Assembly: GCA_002840755.1 (NCBI GenBank) | Contig: PHBZ01000001.1 | Span: 124,001-188,000, forward strand | Direction of reading: 5' to 3' | Source: Chloroflexi bacterium HGW-Chloroflexi-10 | Lineage (GTDB): Bacteria; Chloroflexota; Anaerolineae; Anaerolineales; Anaerolineaceae | Length of the DNA stretch: 64,000 bases | Shown: one piece after another, positions 17,001 through 24,230 of the stretch | Layout: each line of letters begins with the position of its first letter | Position numbering within the stretch: position 1 is the stretch's first letter | Position numbers and translations under genes: made by a program | The notes under the pieces: generated by a model | What the model was told of the DNA's origin: nothing | The model's database searches: none | Seen by the model: the letters and a program-made list of their open reading frames with translations, nothing else

Positions 17001-18759
17001 TCAGTGCGCTATTAACGAGAAGACTGCCGCCTGCATCGACCCACAGGCTGGGGTAGGTGCCGAAAATTGGGTAACCCTGACCACGACCAGCATTACGAAT
17101 GGTTATAGCAGCCAGATTGGCTGAACCGCTGCTGACGTAAATACCCCCCCAAGCTGCCGGCGCAGAATCTTCCACAGCCTGAAAAACAACCGGCTCGGTG
17201 GGTGTCCCGATCGCATTCAATTGACCTTGCACTTTAAAGACAATACCTTTGCCCCACGGTCCATAAACCCCACGCATGATCGTGCCAGGTTCAAGGTTTA
17301 ATGTTCCGGAAGGCAACAAAGTGTAAATATCAGAAGAATATGGCACCCCAAAATCATATCCCGCCAGGCCAGGCTGTGGCCGCAACGAATTATGAGTGCC
17401 TGAAAGCCCATCTGTTCCCAGCAATACAGCATTTATCGAATTACCGCTGAAGGTGTTATTGGTCATATCCAATACACTGTCCGGCCCGGCAACATAGATG
17501 GAATATAACTTCACATCATTGAGCATAGTATTGGAAATGGTATTGTCTGTTAATGTCGCAGAACCGTTGGAGAGGTAAATAACCCCATTTTGATAGTTGG
17601 AACTTTCCAGAATATTGTCTGCAACCAAGCTGTGGCTCATAAATAATTGTCCGCCATCTATGGCTGCCACATTACAATAGCGTTGATTCGTTCCACCAGC
17701 TCTACCGCCATGCCATATTTCGATATGGTCCAGGGTAGCGCTGGCATCTGCACCCTGAATGATTAACCCACCCCAGCCATAGACTGGGTCAGAAGCGTCC
17801 ATCACAATTGGGTCAGCTTCTGTTCCCTCGGCGATCAATGTGCCTTCCACGAAAATGGCGTAACCGGAACCCCACGAACCAGGGTGGGTTAAAAGCCTAA
17901 CTCCCGGCTCTATGGTTAATGTATTAGGGCCATGTATTGTGTAAAAAGAACCGATTTCATAGGCTTCCAGGCCTTCCTGCGAAGTCAATAGTGTGGAGGT
18001 TTGGGTTTTCATTGGATCGTTTTGCAGCAAGACCCGGTTTTTTTGATTGTTTGTAAAAATATTTCCATCAATTTCAAGCCGAACACCAGCCCCATCCAGA
18101 AATACCGGGTAATAGCCGCTAGCTGTATTGGATGTACCGTTATCTTCAAAGCGAGAATTTTTAATAGATAGATTGATGATTTCAGTGTCATTAGCGCTGT
18201 AAGCTGAAACAACCCCACTCCATGCTGTGTTTTCTGCCGGGCTATTGTGATGGAAATACATATGATCCAAAGAAAGCGTACCTGTATTCTGCACACACAC
18301 CGGTGCATAGGGTGAATTCGAACAACTGAATCCGATACCACCATAACGTACCTCGGCGTAGGCCAGATTGGCTGTTCCACCGCTGACGATCAGACCACCC
18401 CACTGTGTTGGGGCACTATCCCCCCCTGAAGTAAAAACAATATTATCCGCATCAGTACCAATGGCATTTAAGATGCCGCTGATAACCAAACGTCCTGTTT
18501 GACCATAACTATAATTATTGACCAAACGTACCACCACGCCTGGTTCGATGGTCAGACTTATACCATTTGGTATCGTCAGGCTGCCGTCAATGGTGTGCGG
18601 GTTTCCGGCCATTGTCCAGGTTTCATTGCTTGCCAACGTGCCCGTATGGGTAGTACCATCCAGTAATGGTGATGCATTAACGGCCTTATGCGGTATCATC
18701 ACCAGTGCAAAAAAAACAATCCATAAAAAAACGATTCTAAAAAGTTTGGTCATCTCCAA
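14071..18759 (-). CDS. Large secreted beta-helix protein with cupredoxin-like domain and LP-type tail
   Basis: The 1,562-residue product has a Sec signal peptide (hydrophobic 8-22, cut near NASPLL). Residues about 35-960 are repeated right-handed beta-helix (PbH1-like) modules marked by recurring LTIEPGVxxRxxxG and WGGLIVSGGTANLA-type motifs and by NNTFSGN-like asparagine ladders. A DUF11/conserved-repeat region follows (DLADQPIHVSVVDTLPTGLDF), then Ig-like and carnitinase/transthyretin-like segments. Near the end is a cupredoxin-like domain (VPVGSVVKWL to YRFNVPGIYTYTDSAGH). The last residues are GNMIFLPILVR. It should be an extracellular or cell-surface polysaccharide-binding or adhesive protein. 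A small gene (18805-19011) lies 45 nt upstream. Confidence 0.85.
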   Translation of the reverse strand: MEMTKLFRIVFLWIVFFALVMIPHKAVNASPLLDGTTHTGTLASNETWTMAGNPHTIDGSLTIPNGISLTIEPGVVVRLVNNYSYGQTGRLVISGILNAIGTDADNIVFTSGGDSAPTQWGGLIVSGGTANLAYAEVRYGGIGFSCSNSPYAPVCVQNTGTLSLDHMYFHHNSPAENTAWSGVVSAYSANDTEIINLSIKNSRFEDNGTSNTASGYYPVFLDGAGVRLEIDGNIFTNNQKNRVLLQNDPMKTQTSTLLTSQEGLEAYEIGSFYTIHGPNTLTIEPGVRLLTHPGSWGSGYAIFVEGTLIAEGTEADPIVMDASDPVYGWGGLIIQGADASATLDHIEIWHGGRAGGTNQRYCNVAAIDGGQLFMSHSLVADNILESSNYQNGVIYLSNGSATLTDNTISNTMLNDVKLYSIYVAGPDSVLDMTNNTFSGNSINAVLLGTDGLSGTHNSLRPQPGLAGYDFGVPYSSDIYTLLPSGTLNLEPGTIMRGVYGPWGKGIVFKVQGQLNAIGTPTEPVVFQAVEDSAPAAWGGIYVSSGSANLAAITIRNAGRGQGYPIFGTYPSLWVDAGGSLLVNSALITNNQTVNDVDTTVRVDNAYASIRNSVFSGNGNPDEYDYPISISGADSRVTLAGNRFDVNGYKRIVLSNNALTGADFSLPMVEGLEGYELASKFTIPVGITMTVEPGVNIMGRMGSGLMVNGRLEAQAKTGKDIVFTSTSDNGPNQWSGVIFNGSAASGYLDGVAIRCGGSSMAGYSEPLGSLIFNNLSPNAVHVLRSKIESSGTAGWQIFNSNFSQNNLLDGNRLISNPGVGLRISGTSQVILTNTAFVRNTGGGIYLAQSGVQATLLQTTLVENGSYGVRAVSGTTTGLTNTILSKNTVGVLAESGSSVTLNSTLWDSNTTPSTGGGTLVNNSPYTGAAALEPADGYHLTLYSQALGKGQNAGIITDIDGRSRPQPTASSPDLGADEFNQAAATEMTAEKLALSPVWINLPDPDGNPFGELLQRYWVRFLYGSDDLADQPIHVSVVDTLPTGLDFESEIHSPDMSFTHIGQTLEWETEQTVAPQQTLDIQIDTSDSDPIAGHTYTNIATLIAGNRNFNLSVETQVPLFAPLITWPVSGEICPTETTSLEVKGSAQPGTTIEIYEGSVYKGQSITNSQGLFTVYYTGSIAGNADLFLNARACKDGTCSELSSVELFPSQSFWCPQRSAWTGTPAGGPLAGQNLAFDFRDQNGYASTQEWYIEGVLGFSNTQLDIHACSCPPETGTTDRPTNLWVVADGVTYAASSGSIYPDYHFDITGSAHSIEFWAQCEYEDEDEEIIIKKINDRGHILIDPDGYVFDSTLGFDASDPTAHVLPGSTVTCMANIPEWGGWVPWPAHLYNNQVNPQVVSNDGYFAFFTPPGEYYLQVEPPAGYQPWRSPVVEVVNEIVHVNVPLTPIYTDSTITVQTGLSGFSQPNLVVPVGSVVKWLAVQGGQEEMSDLVNAGIDPILQVISSPDPFASTLGWDSGRLVPSESYQYRFNVPGIYTYTDSAGHTAVIRVGDNPAGNMIFLPILVR

Positions 18760-18804
18760 AAGTCCTTTCTCTCAAATACAGTTTTGTTTTTAACTGCTTG
18801 TCAG

Positions 18805-19011
18805 TTAATCTTCAGTGAAACATTCCATTCCTGGTTTCTTATCCTGATTCTCCAATAAGGTATAAATCTGCCGGATAAAATCCTGCTCATTCTGAAACGA
18901 TAACGGCTCGCCTTGCGGAATATCAAGGATTGTCCCGACCAACTGGTGCGGCAAATTGGGATCCACCAAAAAACGAACCATCAAAACCTTTATATTTCGC
19001 AAATTTTTCAC
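18805..19011 (-). CDS. Small conserved protein, copy A
   Basis: The 68-residue cytoplasmic protein has no signal or membrane segment. Its core reads VLMVRFLVDPNLPHQLVGTI then LDIPQGEPLSFQNEQDFIRQ and IYTLLENQ. It is almost identical to the protein at 23806-24027, which likewise sits just upstream of a large beta-helix gene. The pattern (beta-strand, G-x-I-x-D-I-x-x-G-E-x-x-x-F, then an amphipathic helix) is one I associate with small uncharacterised proteins of Actinobacteria and Chloroflexota. A role in expression or export control of the downstream secreted protein is a guess from synteny. The C-terminal tails of the two copies differ (KKPGMECFTED here). Confidence 0.8.
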   Translation of the reverse strand: MKNLRNIKVLMVRFLVDPNLPHQLVGTILDIPQGEPLSFQNEQDFIRQIYTLLENQDKKPGMECFTED

Positions 19012-19052
19012 CTTAAATCAAATATTTACGTGTCCACTTTAGCATTCCAGGT

Positions 19053-19069
19053 TGACACAAACCTGTCAA
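19053..19069 (-). promoter_or_regulatory. TTGACA-like -35 with palindrome upstream of small gene A
   Basis: On the minus strand TTGACA (19069-19064) is part of the inverted repeat TGACAGGTTTGTGTCA (19068-19053), about 45 nt before the small gene's ATG. The same palindrome is kept at 24069-24084 although flanking bases have changed, which suggests selection. The -10 is weak (AATGCT or TGCTAA). Confidence 0.45.
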
Positions 19070-19115
19070 AAACAGCAATTTTTGCAAAATATGAAAATTA
19101 ATGGAAAAACTGCAT

Positions 19116-19154
19116 TAAAAAATGAAACTTTCCGGTTAATTTGACCGGAAAGTT
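19116..19154 (-). terminator. Rho-independent terminator after 19253-20563
   Basis: On the minus strand AACTTTCCGGT and ACCGGAAAGTT form an 11-bp stem with a 7-nt loop (19126-19154), followed by TTTTTT (19117-19122). It ends the propeller-protein transcript and is one half of the duplicated segment. Confidence 0.85.
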
Positions 19155-19252
19155 GATAGATTGTTCAATTTACCCCGCAGAATGAGCACGTTCTCTATGC
19201 CATCACGCGCGAGTCTGTTTCATACGTTCATTGTTGTTCCGATGTCAATTGT

Positions 19253-20563
19253 TCATTTCACCAACAAAGGCAAATATAAGGCGTGATCAAATATTGGCAG
19301 CATCACAGCCGTATATGGCGCGCGTACTCCACCAGTTCTGCGGGCGTCGCGCCATATCGCATGTACAACCCCATCAAGTGTGACCAACTGTGGAAAATCA
19401 GCGTTAATATTTTCCGGTTCAGCGGCATCAGATAATTTCACCGGCTCACTCCAACTCTCCCCACCATTTTTTGAATCAATGGAATAAAGCTGGTATTTAT
19501 CCGGAAAATCTGACCAGGCAATTACGATTTCATCATCGGTTACCCCATACCCATGAGGAAGTACAGCCAGGGCAATGGTTTGCAGAATATCTTTAGGCAG
19601 CGTTAGTGGCCCAGCCAAAATAGGTTCTTCCCAACTTTGTCCTTTATTCGCAGATCGAATCACTTCCAAATGGACCCCGACAACTTCACCATTATCGCAG
19701 CCAGTATGGTTGGTTTGAACATAGGCGACATAAACCACTCCCGTGTTTCCCAAAGCCAAGGATGGGTGATGTACCACTAAACAACCATCGAAAGGTGGGG
19801 TAAGTGGGATCATATCTTCCCAGGATTGTCCACCGTCATTCGAAGTCGTAAAGAAAATACGTGTCTCACCTGAAACCAACTCATCAAACATCAGGTATAT
19901 CCGTCCCTGGGTATCTACTTCCATTGCTAACGATCCAATCTTATAGATATCATAACCAACCGGATAAGCAAGACGTTGGAAGGTCCAGGTGTTACCAGAA
20001 TCAGTGGAACTGGAAAAATCAATGAACATTTGCCCACTGGACGGATTTTCGAAAGACGCTACGTAAATCACATTACTATTCCCAGGACGCGGGTCCAGTG
20101 CAATCACCGGCAACACCTGGTTGGGGGCGCGGTTTATTGACGGAATGATATCCATATTCGCCGACCAGCTCACTCCACTATCCGAAGAGCGTGAGAAAAA
20201 AATATCATTATTGAAATCATTGCGTTTATCTGTCCAAACGGAATAGATTGTGCCATCAGACGCCATTGCCACATCCGGGTAGATGGCCAACTGGTGACCA
20301 GGATCGGTAATTTTGTTCGGATTATTCCAAACGGAAGAATCTGCGTTTCTTGTGCTGGCATAGATATCATAATCCATGCTGTAAACCGCCGCCATCTCGT
20401 CATTCGGGCCAGACGCCATCCTGGGGCGCTCCTCTATTGAAGATGTTGTGTTCGCAACCAGACGATTGGTACCCCAGGGTGCGGCTGAGTTAGCCGTGTA
20501 TATGGGTAGCGACAGGAGGATAAACAGACAAATGAGAATGAACCAAATCCTTTTGTTTTTCAT
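19253..20563 (-). CDS. Secreted beta-propeller protein with Asp-box repeats (sialidase-like fold) and LP-type tail
   Basis: The 436-residue product has a Sec signal (IWFILICLFILLSLPIYTANS, cut near AAPWG). It shows at least five Asp-box (BNR) motifs of the form S-x-D/N-x-G-x-x-W: SSDSGVSWS, STDSGNTWTF, TSNDGGQSWED, SANKGQSWEE and DSKNGGESWSE. These mark a six-bladed propeller as in sialidases. I do not see a confident catalytic set (arginine triad, Asp, Glu/Tyr), so the enzymatic activity is uncertain; it may bind glycans only. It ends HALYLPLLVK. It lies 2 nt downstream of the second propeller gene, so the two are co-translated. Confidence 0.82.
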   Translation of the reverse strand: MKNKRIWFILICLFILLSLPIYTANSAAPWGTNRLVANTTSSIEERPRMASGPNDEMAAVYSMDYDIYASTRNADSSVWNNPNKITDPGHQLAIYPDVAMASDGTIYSVWTDKRNDFNNDIFFSRSSDSGVSWSANMDIIPSINRAPNQVLPVIALDPRPGNSNVIYVASFENPSSGQMFIDFSSSTDSGNTWTFQRLAYPVGYDIYKIGSLAMEVDTQGRIYLMFDELVSGETRIFFTTSNDGGQSWEDMIPLTPPFDGCLVVHHPSLALGNTGVVYVAYVQTNHTGCDNGEVVGVHLEVIRSANKGQSWEEPILAGPLTLPKDILQTIALAVLPHGYGVTDDEIVIAWSDFPDKYQLYSIDSKNGGESWSEPVKLSDAAEPENINADFPQLVTLDGVVHAIWRDARRTGGVRAPYTAVMLPIFDHALYLPLLVK

Positions 20564-20565
20564 TA

Positions 20566-21612
20566 TTACCTCACCATAGCCGGGAGAAAAATTTTGTGGT
20601 TCAGAATTGTAGCTTCAGCGGATGCATACCCAATCTGGTAGGAAGTTCCATTAAAACCGGAATACCACATCTTGAGGGTGGAATCCACCTGCAATACCGC
20701 CGCATGATCTGCACTTTCGCCATCCCATGCTCCAGCAGTGCCTTGCGGCAGCACCATTCCTTTGCGAGTCCAGTGCGCACCATCGGACGAAATGGCGTAG
20801 CCAACCTGGCTGAGATTACCAGTCGGGTCACCACCGGAATACCACATATGAAATACAGTGCCATCATATAAAACCCTGGGATGGTAGGCATAGTGATCCC
20901 AACCGCCGCTGCCGTTGGCAATGACCGGGTTATTGACGTCCTTTGTCCAGGTGATGCCGTCCGGAGAAGTAGCATAACCGATACCACCGTTGAGCCCACC
21001 GCGATACCACATGTAGTAGGAACTGCCTACTTTGATCACGTTGGCTGCGCCTACATAGACGCTGTCCCAACTGTTTCCCGTGCCAATGGTTAATACCGGG
21101 TTTCCGATATATTTTGTCCAGGTAAATCCATCCGGAGATGTTGCGTAACCGACCTTGCCGATATCAGAAGCATCCAGCCCGGTATACCACATTTTGTAGG
21201 TGTCGCCGTCTTTCATAACAGATGGGAAACTGACGTGCCCGGCATCCCAACTGCCTGTAGATCCAGGTATCAATACCGGACTGCTGCCCTGGCGGGTCCA
21301 GGTGGTACCGTCCGGTGAGATAGCATAGCCAATTTTCCTGATGGTACTGGATGTGCTTGAACCAGCATACCACATCTTATACGTGGTTCCATCCAGCAAA
21401 ACGCTGGGTGCGAAGGTGTATTGGTCATCCCAGGCGCCGGGCGTTGCAATTGTCAGCACCGGATTGTCCGTGGATTTGGTCCATGCACCAGGAATAAATG
21501 GGTCTGCCAACGCACGGGCATGGGCTGCCCATCCACTGACAAAAAATACTGCCAGTGCTGCGCAAAAACCATAAAAACGAATACGATTGGTAAAACTTCT
21601 TTTTTGATTCAT
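20566..21612 (-). CDS. Secreted glycosidase-like five/six-bladed propeller protein with LP-type tail
   Basis: The 348-residue product has a signal peptide (FYGFCAALAVFFVSGWAAHARA). It consists of about six repeats of roughly 50-55 residues, each with GYAxSPDGxxWTK and YKMWYxG elements (GYAISPDGTTWTR, MWYTGLDASDIGKVGYATSP, MWYRGGLNGGIGYATSPDG). This is the repeat style of GH32/GH43/GH130-like propellers, in which each blade begins with a strand reporting a substrate contact. Catalytic acids cannot be assigned. It ends NHKIFLPAMVR. It is co-transcribed with the Asp-box protein and possibly the beta-helix gene 46 nt upstream. Confidence 0.8.
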   Translation of the reverse strand: MNQKRSFTNRIRFYGFCAALAVFFVSGWAAHARALADPFIPGAWTKSTDNPVLTIATPGAWDDQYTFAPSVLLDGTTYKMWYAGSSTSSTIRKIGYAISPDGTTWTRQGSSPVLIPGSTGSWDAGHVSFPSVMKDGDTYKMWYTGLDASDIGKVGYATSPDGFTWTKYIGNPVLTIGTGNSWDSVYVGAANVIKVGSSYYMWYRGGLNGGIGYATSPDGITWTKDVNNPVIANGSGGWDHYAYHPRVLYDGTVFHMWYSGGDPTGNLSQVGYAISSDGAHWTRKGMVLPQGTAGAWDGESADHAAVLQVDSTLKMWYSGFNGTSYQIGYASAEATILNHKIFLPAMVR

Positions 21613-21658
21613 ATTGTCTCCTTCGTATATAGGCTATCCATCTAGCTTCGCAGCTTGT

Positions 21659-23695
21659 CTATCGAATAACCAGGGGCAAATAGATGCTTTTGAGAAAGGT
21701 CTCTGAATAAACCACTGGACGCAGGCGGAATTCTTCCAAAGAATATTGTGGGGCACCCTGCATGTATTTGATTCGAAACTCATCCGGATAACATGTTCCA
21801 AGTGTGCTGTACAGGTTTGGCAGGCTGGTTGTGTGAAAAAAGTAAGTAAGCCCGCCCATATCCGATCCGCCATTCATGTCAACCCAATAGCGTGAGCGAT
21901 CAATCAGTTGCTGGTCACAGGTGGTTAATATTCCGGCACGTCCGGTTGGGTCACTGATCGAGTGTTGTGCAGCCAGATCGGGTGTTTCTGTATAGTTAAA
22001 CCAGGCGGAGCCGCTGCGGAAGGCGATGGTGGTGTTTGCCGTATTTTGAATGTAAATATCAAAGGAGGCCTGTCCATATCCATTCCCGCGCGAGTTTAAC
22101 AGAATGATTTCATCTGAATCGCTTCTTGTTATGCGGTACCGGGCGGCTTGAATTCGATAATTGCCGCCTCCCACAGCAGGAACCAGATAGGTGTATGTCG
22201 ATCGGGAAACGTGAAAATCGTCAATATCCAGGTCTGCCGGGGTGTTTCCATTGAGATCAGCCACAAAAGTGTATTGCTTTATCCGATCTTGGATTTGCAT
22301 ATCGGTAAATAGCATATGAGCTGCTGTGTCATTTGTGACCCACTTAGACCCATTCCAAAAGAAAGTCCCGCGACTGTTTTCCGGATTTCCATCTTCATCT
22401 CCCACTTCAATATCTCCACCCGGCTCTGTATCCACGTGAAGTGTATTATTGCCAACAGTGGTCATGAATTCATCCGCTCCCAGATCGGCAATTGTGCCTA
22501 AATCAACTGCTCCATTATCAATATCTTTATAATCAGCAGTTGTAGAAACAGACCGGTCACGTGCCGGGGAGGTTTCACTGATATGGTAGTAGGTTTTTAA
22601 ATTGGCAGTATCCAATTCTCTGAAGAGCGGATCGCCGGTATAGGCGTGTTGAATAGAGAGGCTGCCGCTGCCGCCCGTGTTAGCAGTATTCCCCCAGGTG
22701 GTTCCGCTGCCCCACAAAACACCATCAACCGTGCCAGTGCTGGGTGCGGTAAGGGAGATAGCCACCGTCTGCCCCGCTGCCAATAAATTGGCGGCCGTCA
22801 GCGTGGAAGCACCACTCAGACTCACTCCACTGCCATTACCGCCAGTGTTATGAGCGATTGTGGTATAAGTCAGATGAATCTGTGTTCCATCAGACAGCAA
22901 CCCTGCACCAGGTGCTATGGGCATTGTCACGACATTATCGGTCAGGATGTTTGTCATCAAATCCATCTGTCCGCCGGCTAGCGAGATACCGCCTCCTCCC
23001 GAAGCCGCACTGTTTCCAAAGATCCAGGACCGGGTAATGCTTGAATTACCCGTTATACTGTGCAGAGCAATGCCGCCACCTAAATTACCGGCAATATTGG
23101 AGATTATCCGGCTGGATTCCAATACAAGGCTGGACGCATCGAAAAGAAAGATTCCCCCCCCTGAGCCAGTTGCCTGGTTATTGCTAACCACACAACGCTG
23201 CATCGTGAGCTGCACACCCGACCCGGATACCCCGCCCCCCTGGTTGACCAGACCATTTTTGATCTGGATGCCATACAGGATGACGTCGATCGGATCATCC
23301 GGGTTTCCATCGATGAGGATGGCTCTGCCGAGGTGCTGGGCATCCAACACGGTTGGGAACGTGAACGGCTGCGGGTCAAACCAATCGGTTATCCGGAAGC
23401 CGCCTTGCAAAATCAAATCCTTGTTAATCTGAAGGACCTGACTTTTCCCGGCAGGAATGGTGTAAGTTCCTGTGGCAATGCGGATAATACTCCCTGCTGG
23501 AGCAGCGTCCACTGCATCTTGTGGGTTGCTGTAACAGGGTAACATTTCAGCACAATCGCCCTCGGGTGCCACATAATAAATTGCGTAAACGGCAGCAGCC
23601 GAAACGTTTGTCACACCACTCGCCGGACCCAGGCAATTGAACAGCAAAACGGTCAACAGAATGGTAAGATAAATAGGAACTTTATGTGTATTCAT
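21659..23695 (-). CDS. Secreted beta-helix protein (polymorphic outer-membrane-like repeats) with LP-type tail
   Basis: The 678-residue product has a Sec signal (YLTILLTVLLFNCLGPASG). Residues about 45-330 form a right-handed beta-helix with SGGGIFLFDASSLVLESSRI, NLGGGIALHS and SGGGGISLAGGQMDL repeats, the glycine-rich pattern of Pmp/choice-of-anchor proteins. The LGADEF element near 405-420 is typical of Chloroflexota beta-helix proteins. A C-terminal beta-rich domain follows with a repeated NTANTTIAFRSGSAWFNYTETPDL region, ending SIYLPLVIR. It is probably displayed on or shed from the surface. The small gene (23806-24027) lies 110 nt upstream. Confidence 0.82.
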   Translation of the reverse strand: MNTHKVPIYLTILLTVLLFNCLGPASGVTNVSAAAVYAIYYVAPEGDCAEMLPCYSNPQDAVDAAPAGSIIRIATGTYTIPAGKSQVLQINKDLILQGGFRITDWFDPQPFTFPTVLDAQHLGRAILIDGNPDDPIDVILYGIQIKNGLVNQGGGVSGSGVQLTMQRCVVSNNQATGSGGGIFLFDASSLVLESSRIISNIAGNLGGGIALHSITGNSSITRSWIFGNSAASGGGGISLAGGQMDLMTNILTDNVVTMPIAPGAGLLSDGTQIHLTYTTIAHNTGGNGSGVSLSGASTLTAANLLAAGQTVAISLTAPSTGTVDGVLWGSGTTWGNTANTGGSGSLSIQHAYTGDPLFRELDTANLKTYYHISETSPARDRSVSTTADYKDIDNGAVDLGTIADLGADEFMTTVGNNTLHVDTEPGGDIEVGDEDGNPENSRGTFFWNGSKWVTNDTAAHMLFTDMQIQDRIKQYTFVADLNGNTPADLDIDDFHVSRSTYTYLVPAVGGGNYRIQAARYRITRSDSDEIILLNSRGNGYGQASFDIYIQNTANTTIAFRSGSAWFNYTETPDLAAQHSISDPTGRAGILTTCDQQLIDRSRYWVDMNGGSDMGGLTYFFHTTSLPNLYSTLGTCYPDEFRIKYMQGAPQYSLEEFRLRPVVYSETFLKSIYLPLVIR

Positions 23696-23805
23696 TTTTT
23701 ATACCTCACGCTTGCTTTCTAAAAAATCTCTTGATTGAAACTTACGAAGTAAGACCTGCCACACGACCCATTCGGTAGTTGATCCTCTATACCGGCATAC
23801 GGCTG

Positions 23806-24027
23806 TTATTCAGAATTCAGCTCGTCCACATGTTCTTCTTGCTCCCCTGGATTTGTATCCTGATTCTCTAATAAGGTATAAATCTGCCGGATAAAATCCT
23901 GTTCATTCTGAAACGATAACGGCTCGCCTTGCGGAATATCAAGGATTGTCCCGATCAACTGGTGCGGCAAATTGGGATCCACCAAAAAACGAACCATCAA
24001 AACCTTTATACTTCGCAAATTTTTCAC
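23806..24027 (-). CDS. Small conserved protein, copy B
   Basis: The 73-residue protein is a near-duplicate of that at 18805-19011. The first 55 or so residues differ at only two or three positions (S for N at residue 6; I for V near residue 25). The C-terminal tail then departs completely (TNPGEQEEHVDELNSE, acidic). The preserved core against divergent tails, and the conserved upstream palindrome, indicate that the core is under selection. It lies between the SARP-like regulator (203 nt upstream) and the beta-helix gene (110 nt downstream). Function unknown; it may be a small cytoplasmic regulator of the secreted protein cassette. Confidence 0.8.
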   Translation of the reverse strand: MKNLRSIKVLMVRFLVDPNLPHQLIGTILDIPQGEPLSFQNEQDFIRQIYTLLENQDTNPGEQEEHVDELNSE

Positions 24028-24068
24028 CTTAAATCAAATATTTATGTGTCCACTTTAACATTCAAGGT

Positions 24069-24085
24069 TGACACAAACCTGTCAA
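24069..24085 (-). promoter_or_regulatory. TTGACA-like -35 with palindrome upstream of small gene B
   Basis: Same element as at 19053-19069: TTGACA on the minus strand (24085-24080) overlapping the palindrome TGACAGGTTTGTGTCA (24084-24069). Conserved exactly in both copies of the duplication. Confidence 0.45.
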
Positions 24086-24130
24086 AAACAGCAATTTCTG
24101 CAAAACATGAAAATTAATGAAAAAGCTGCA

Positions 24131-24170
24131 TTAAAAAATGAAACTTCCCGGTCAAATTCACCGGAAAGTT
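24131..24170 (-). terminator. Rho-independent terminator after the SARP-like regulator
   Basis: On the minus strand AACTTTCCGGT and ACCGGGAAGTT (24142-24170, one G-T pair) are followed by TTTTTTAA. It separates the regulator from small gene B. Confidence 0.8.
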
Positions 24171-24230
24171 GGTGGATTGTTCAATTTACCCCGCAAAAAG
24201 AGTCCGTTCCCTATTCCGTCACACGAGAGT

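Larger units (their letters stand above)
18841..19246. repeat. Segmental duplication, copy 1 (pairs with 23859-24249)
   Basis: About 400 nt covering most of the small gene, its leader, an intergenic terminator, and a few last codons of the gene beyond are repeated at 23859-24249. Long identical runs are shared, and I judge identity to be high (well above 80 percent by eye). At its right end this copy still contains the bases for NERMK, the C-terminus of the regulator at 24231-26147, but the rest of that regulator is absent here. So copy 1 was probably made from copy 2 by duplication of the regulator tail plus small gene. Confidence 0.85.

Noticed and set aside
19253..20563. Calling the Asp-box protein a true sialidase
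   Set aside because: Asp-boxes mark the fold only; I could not identify the arginine triad or nucleophile pair needed for catalysis.
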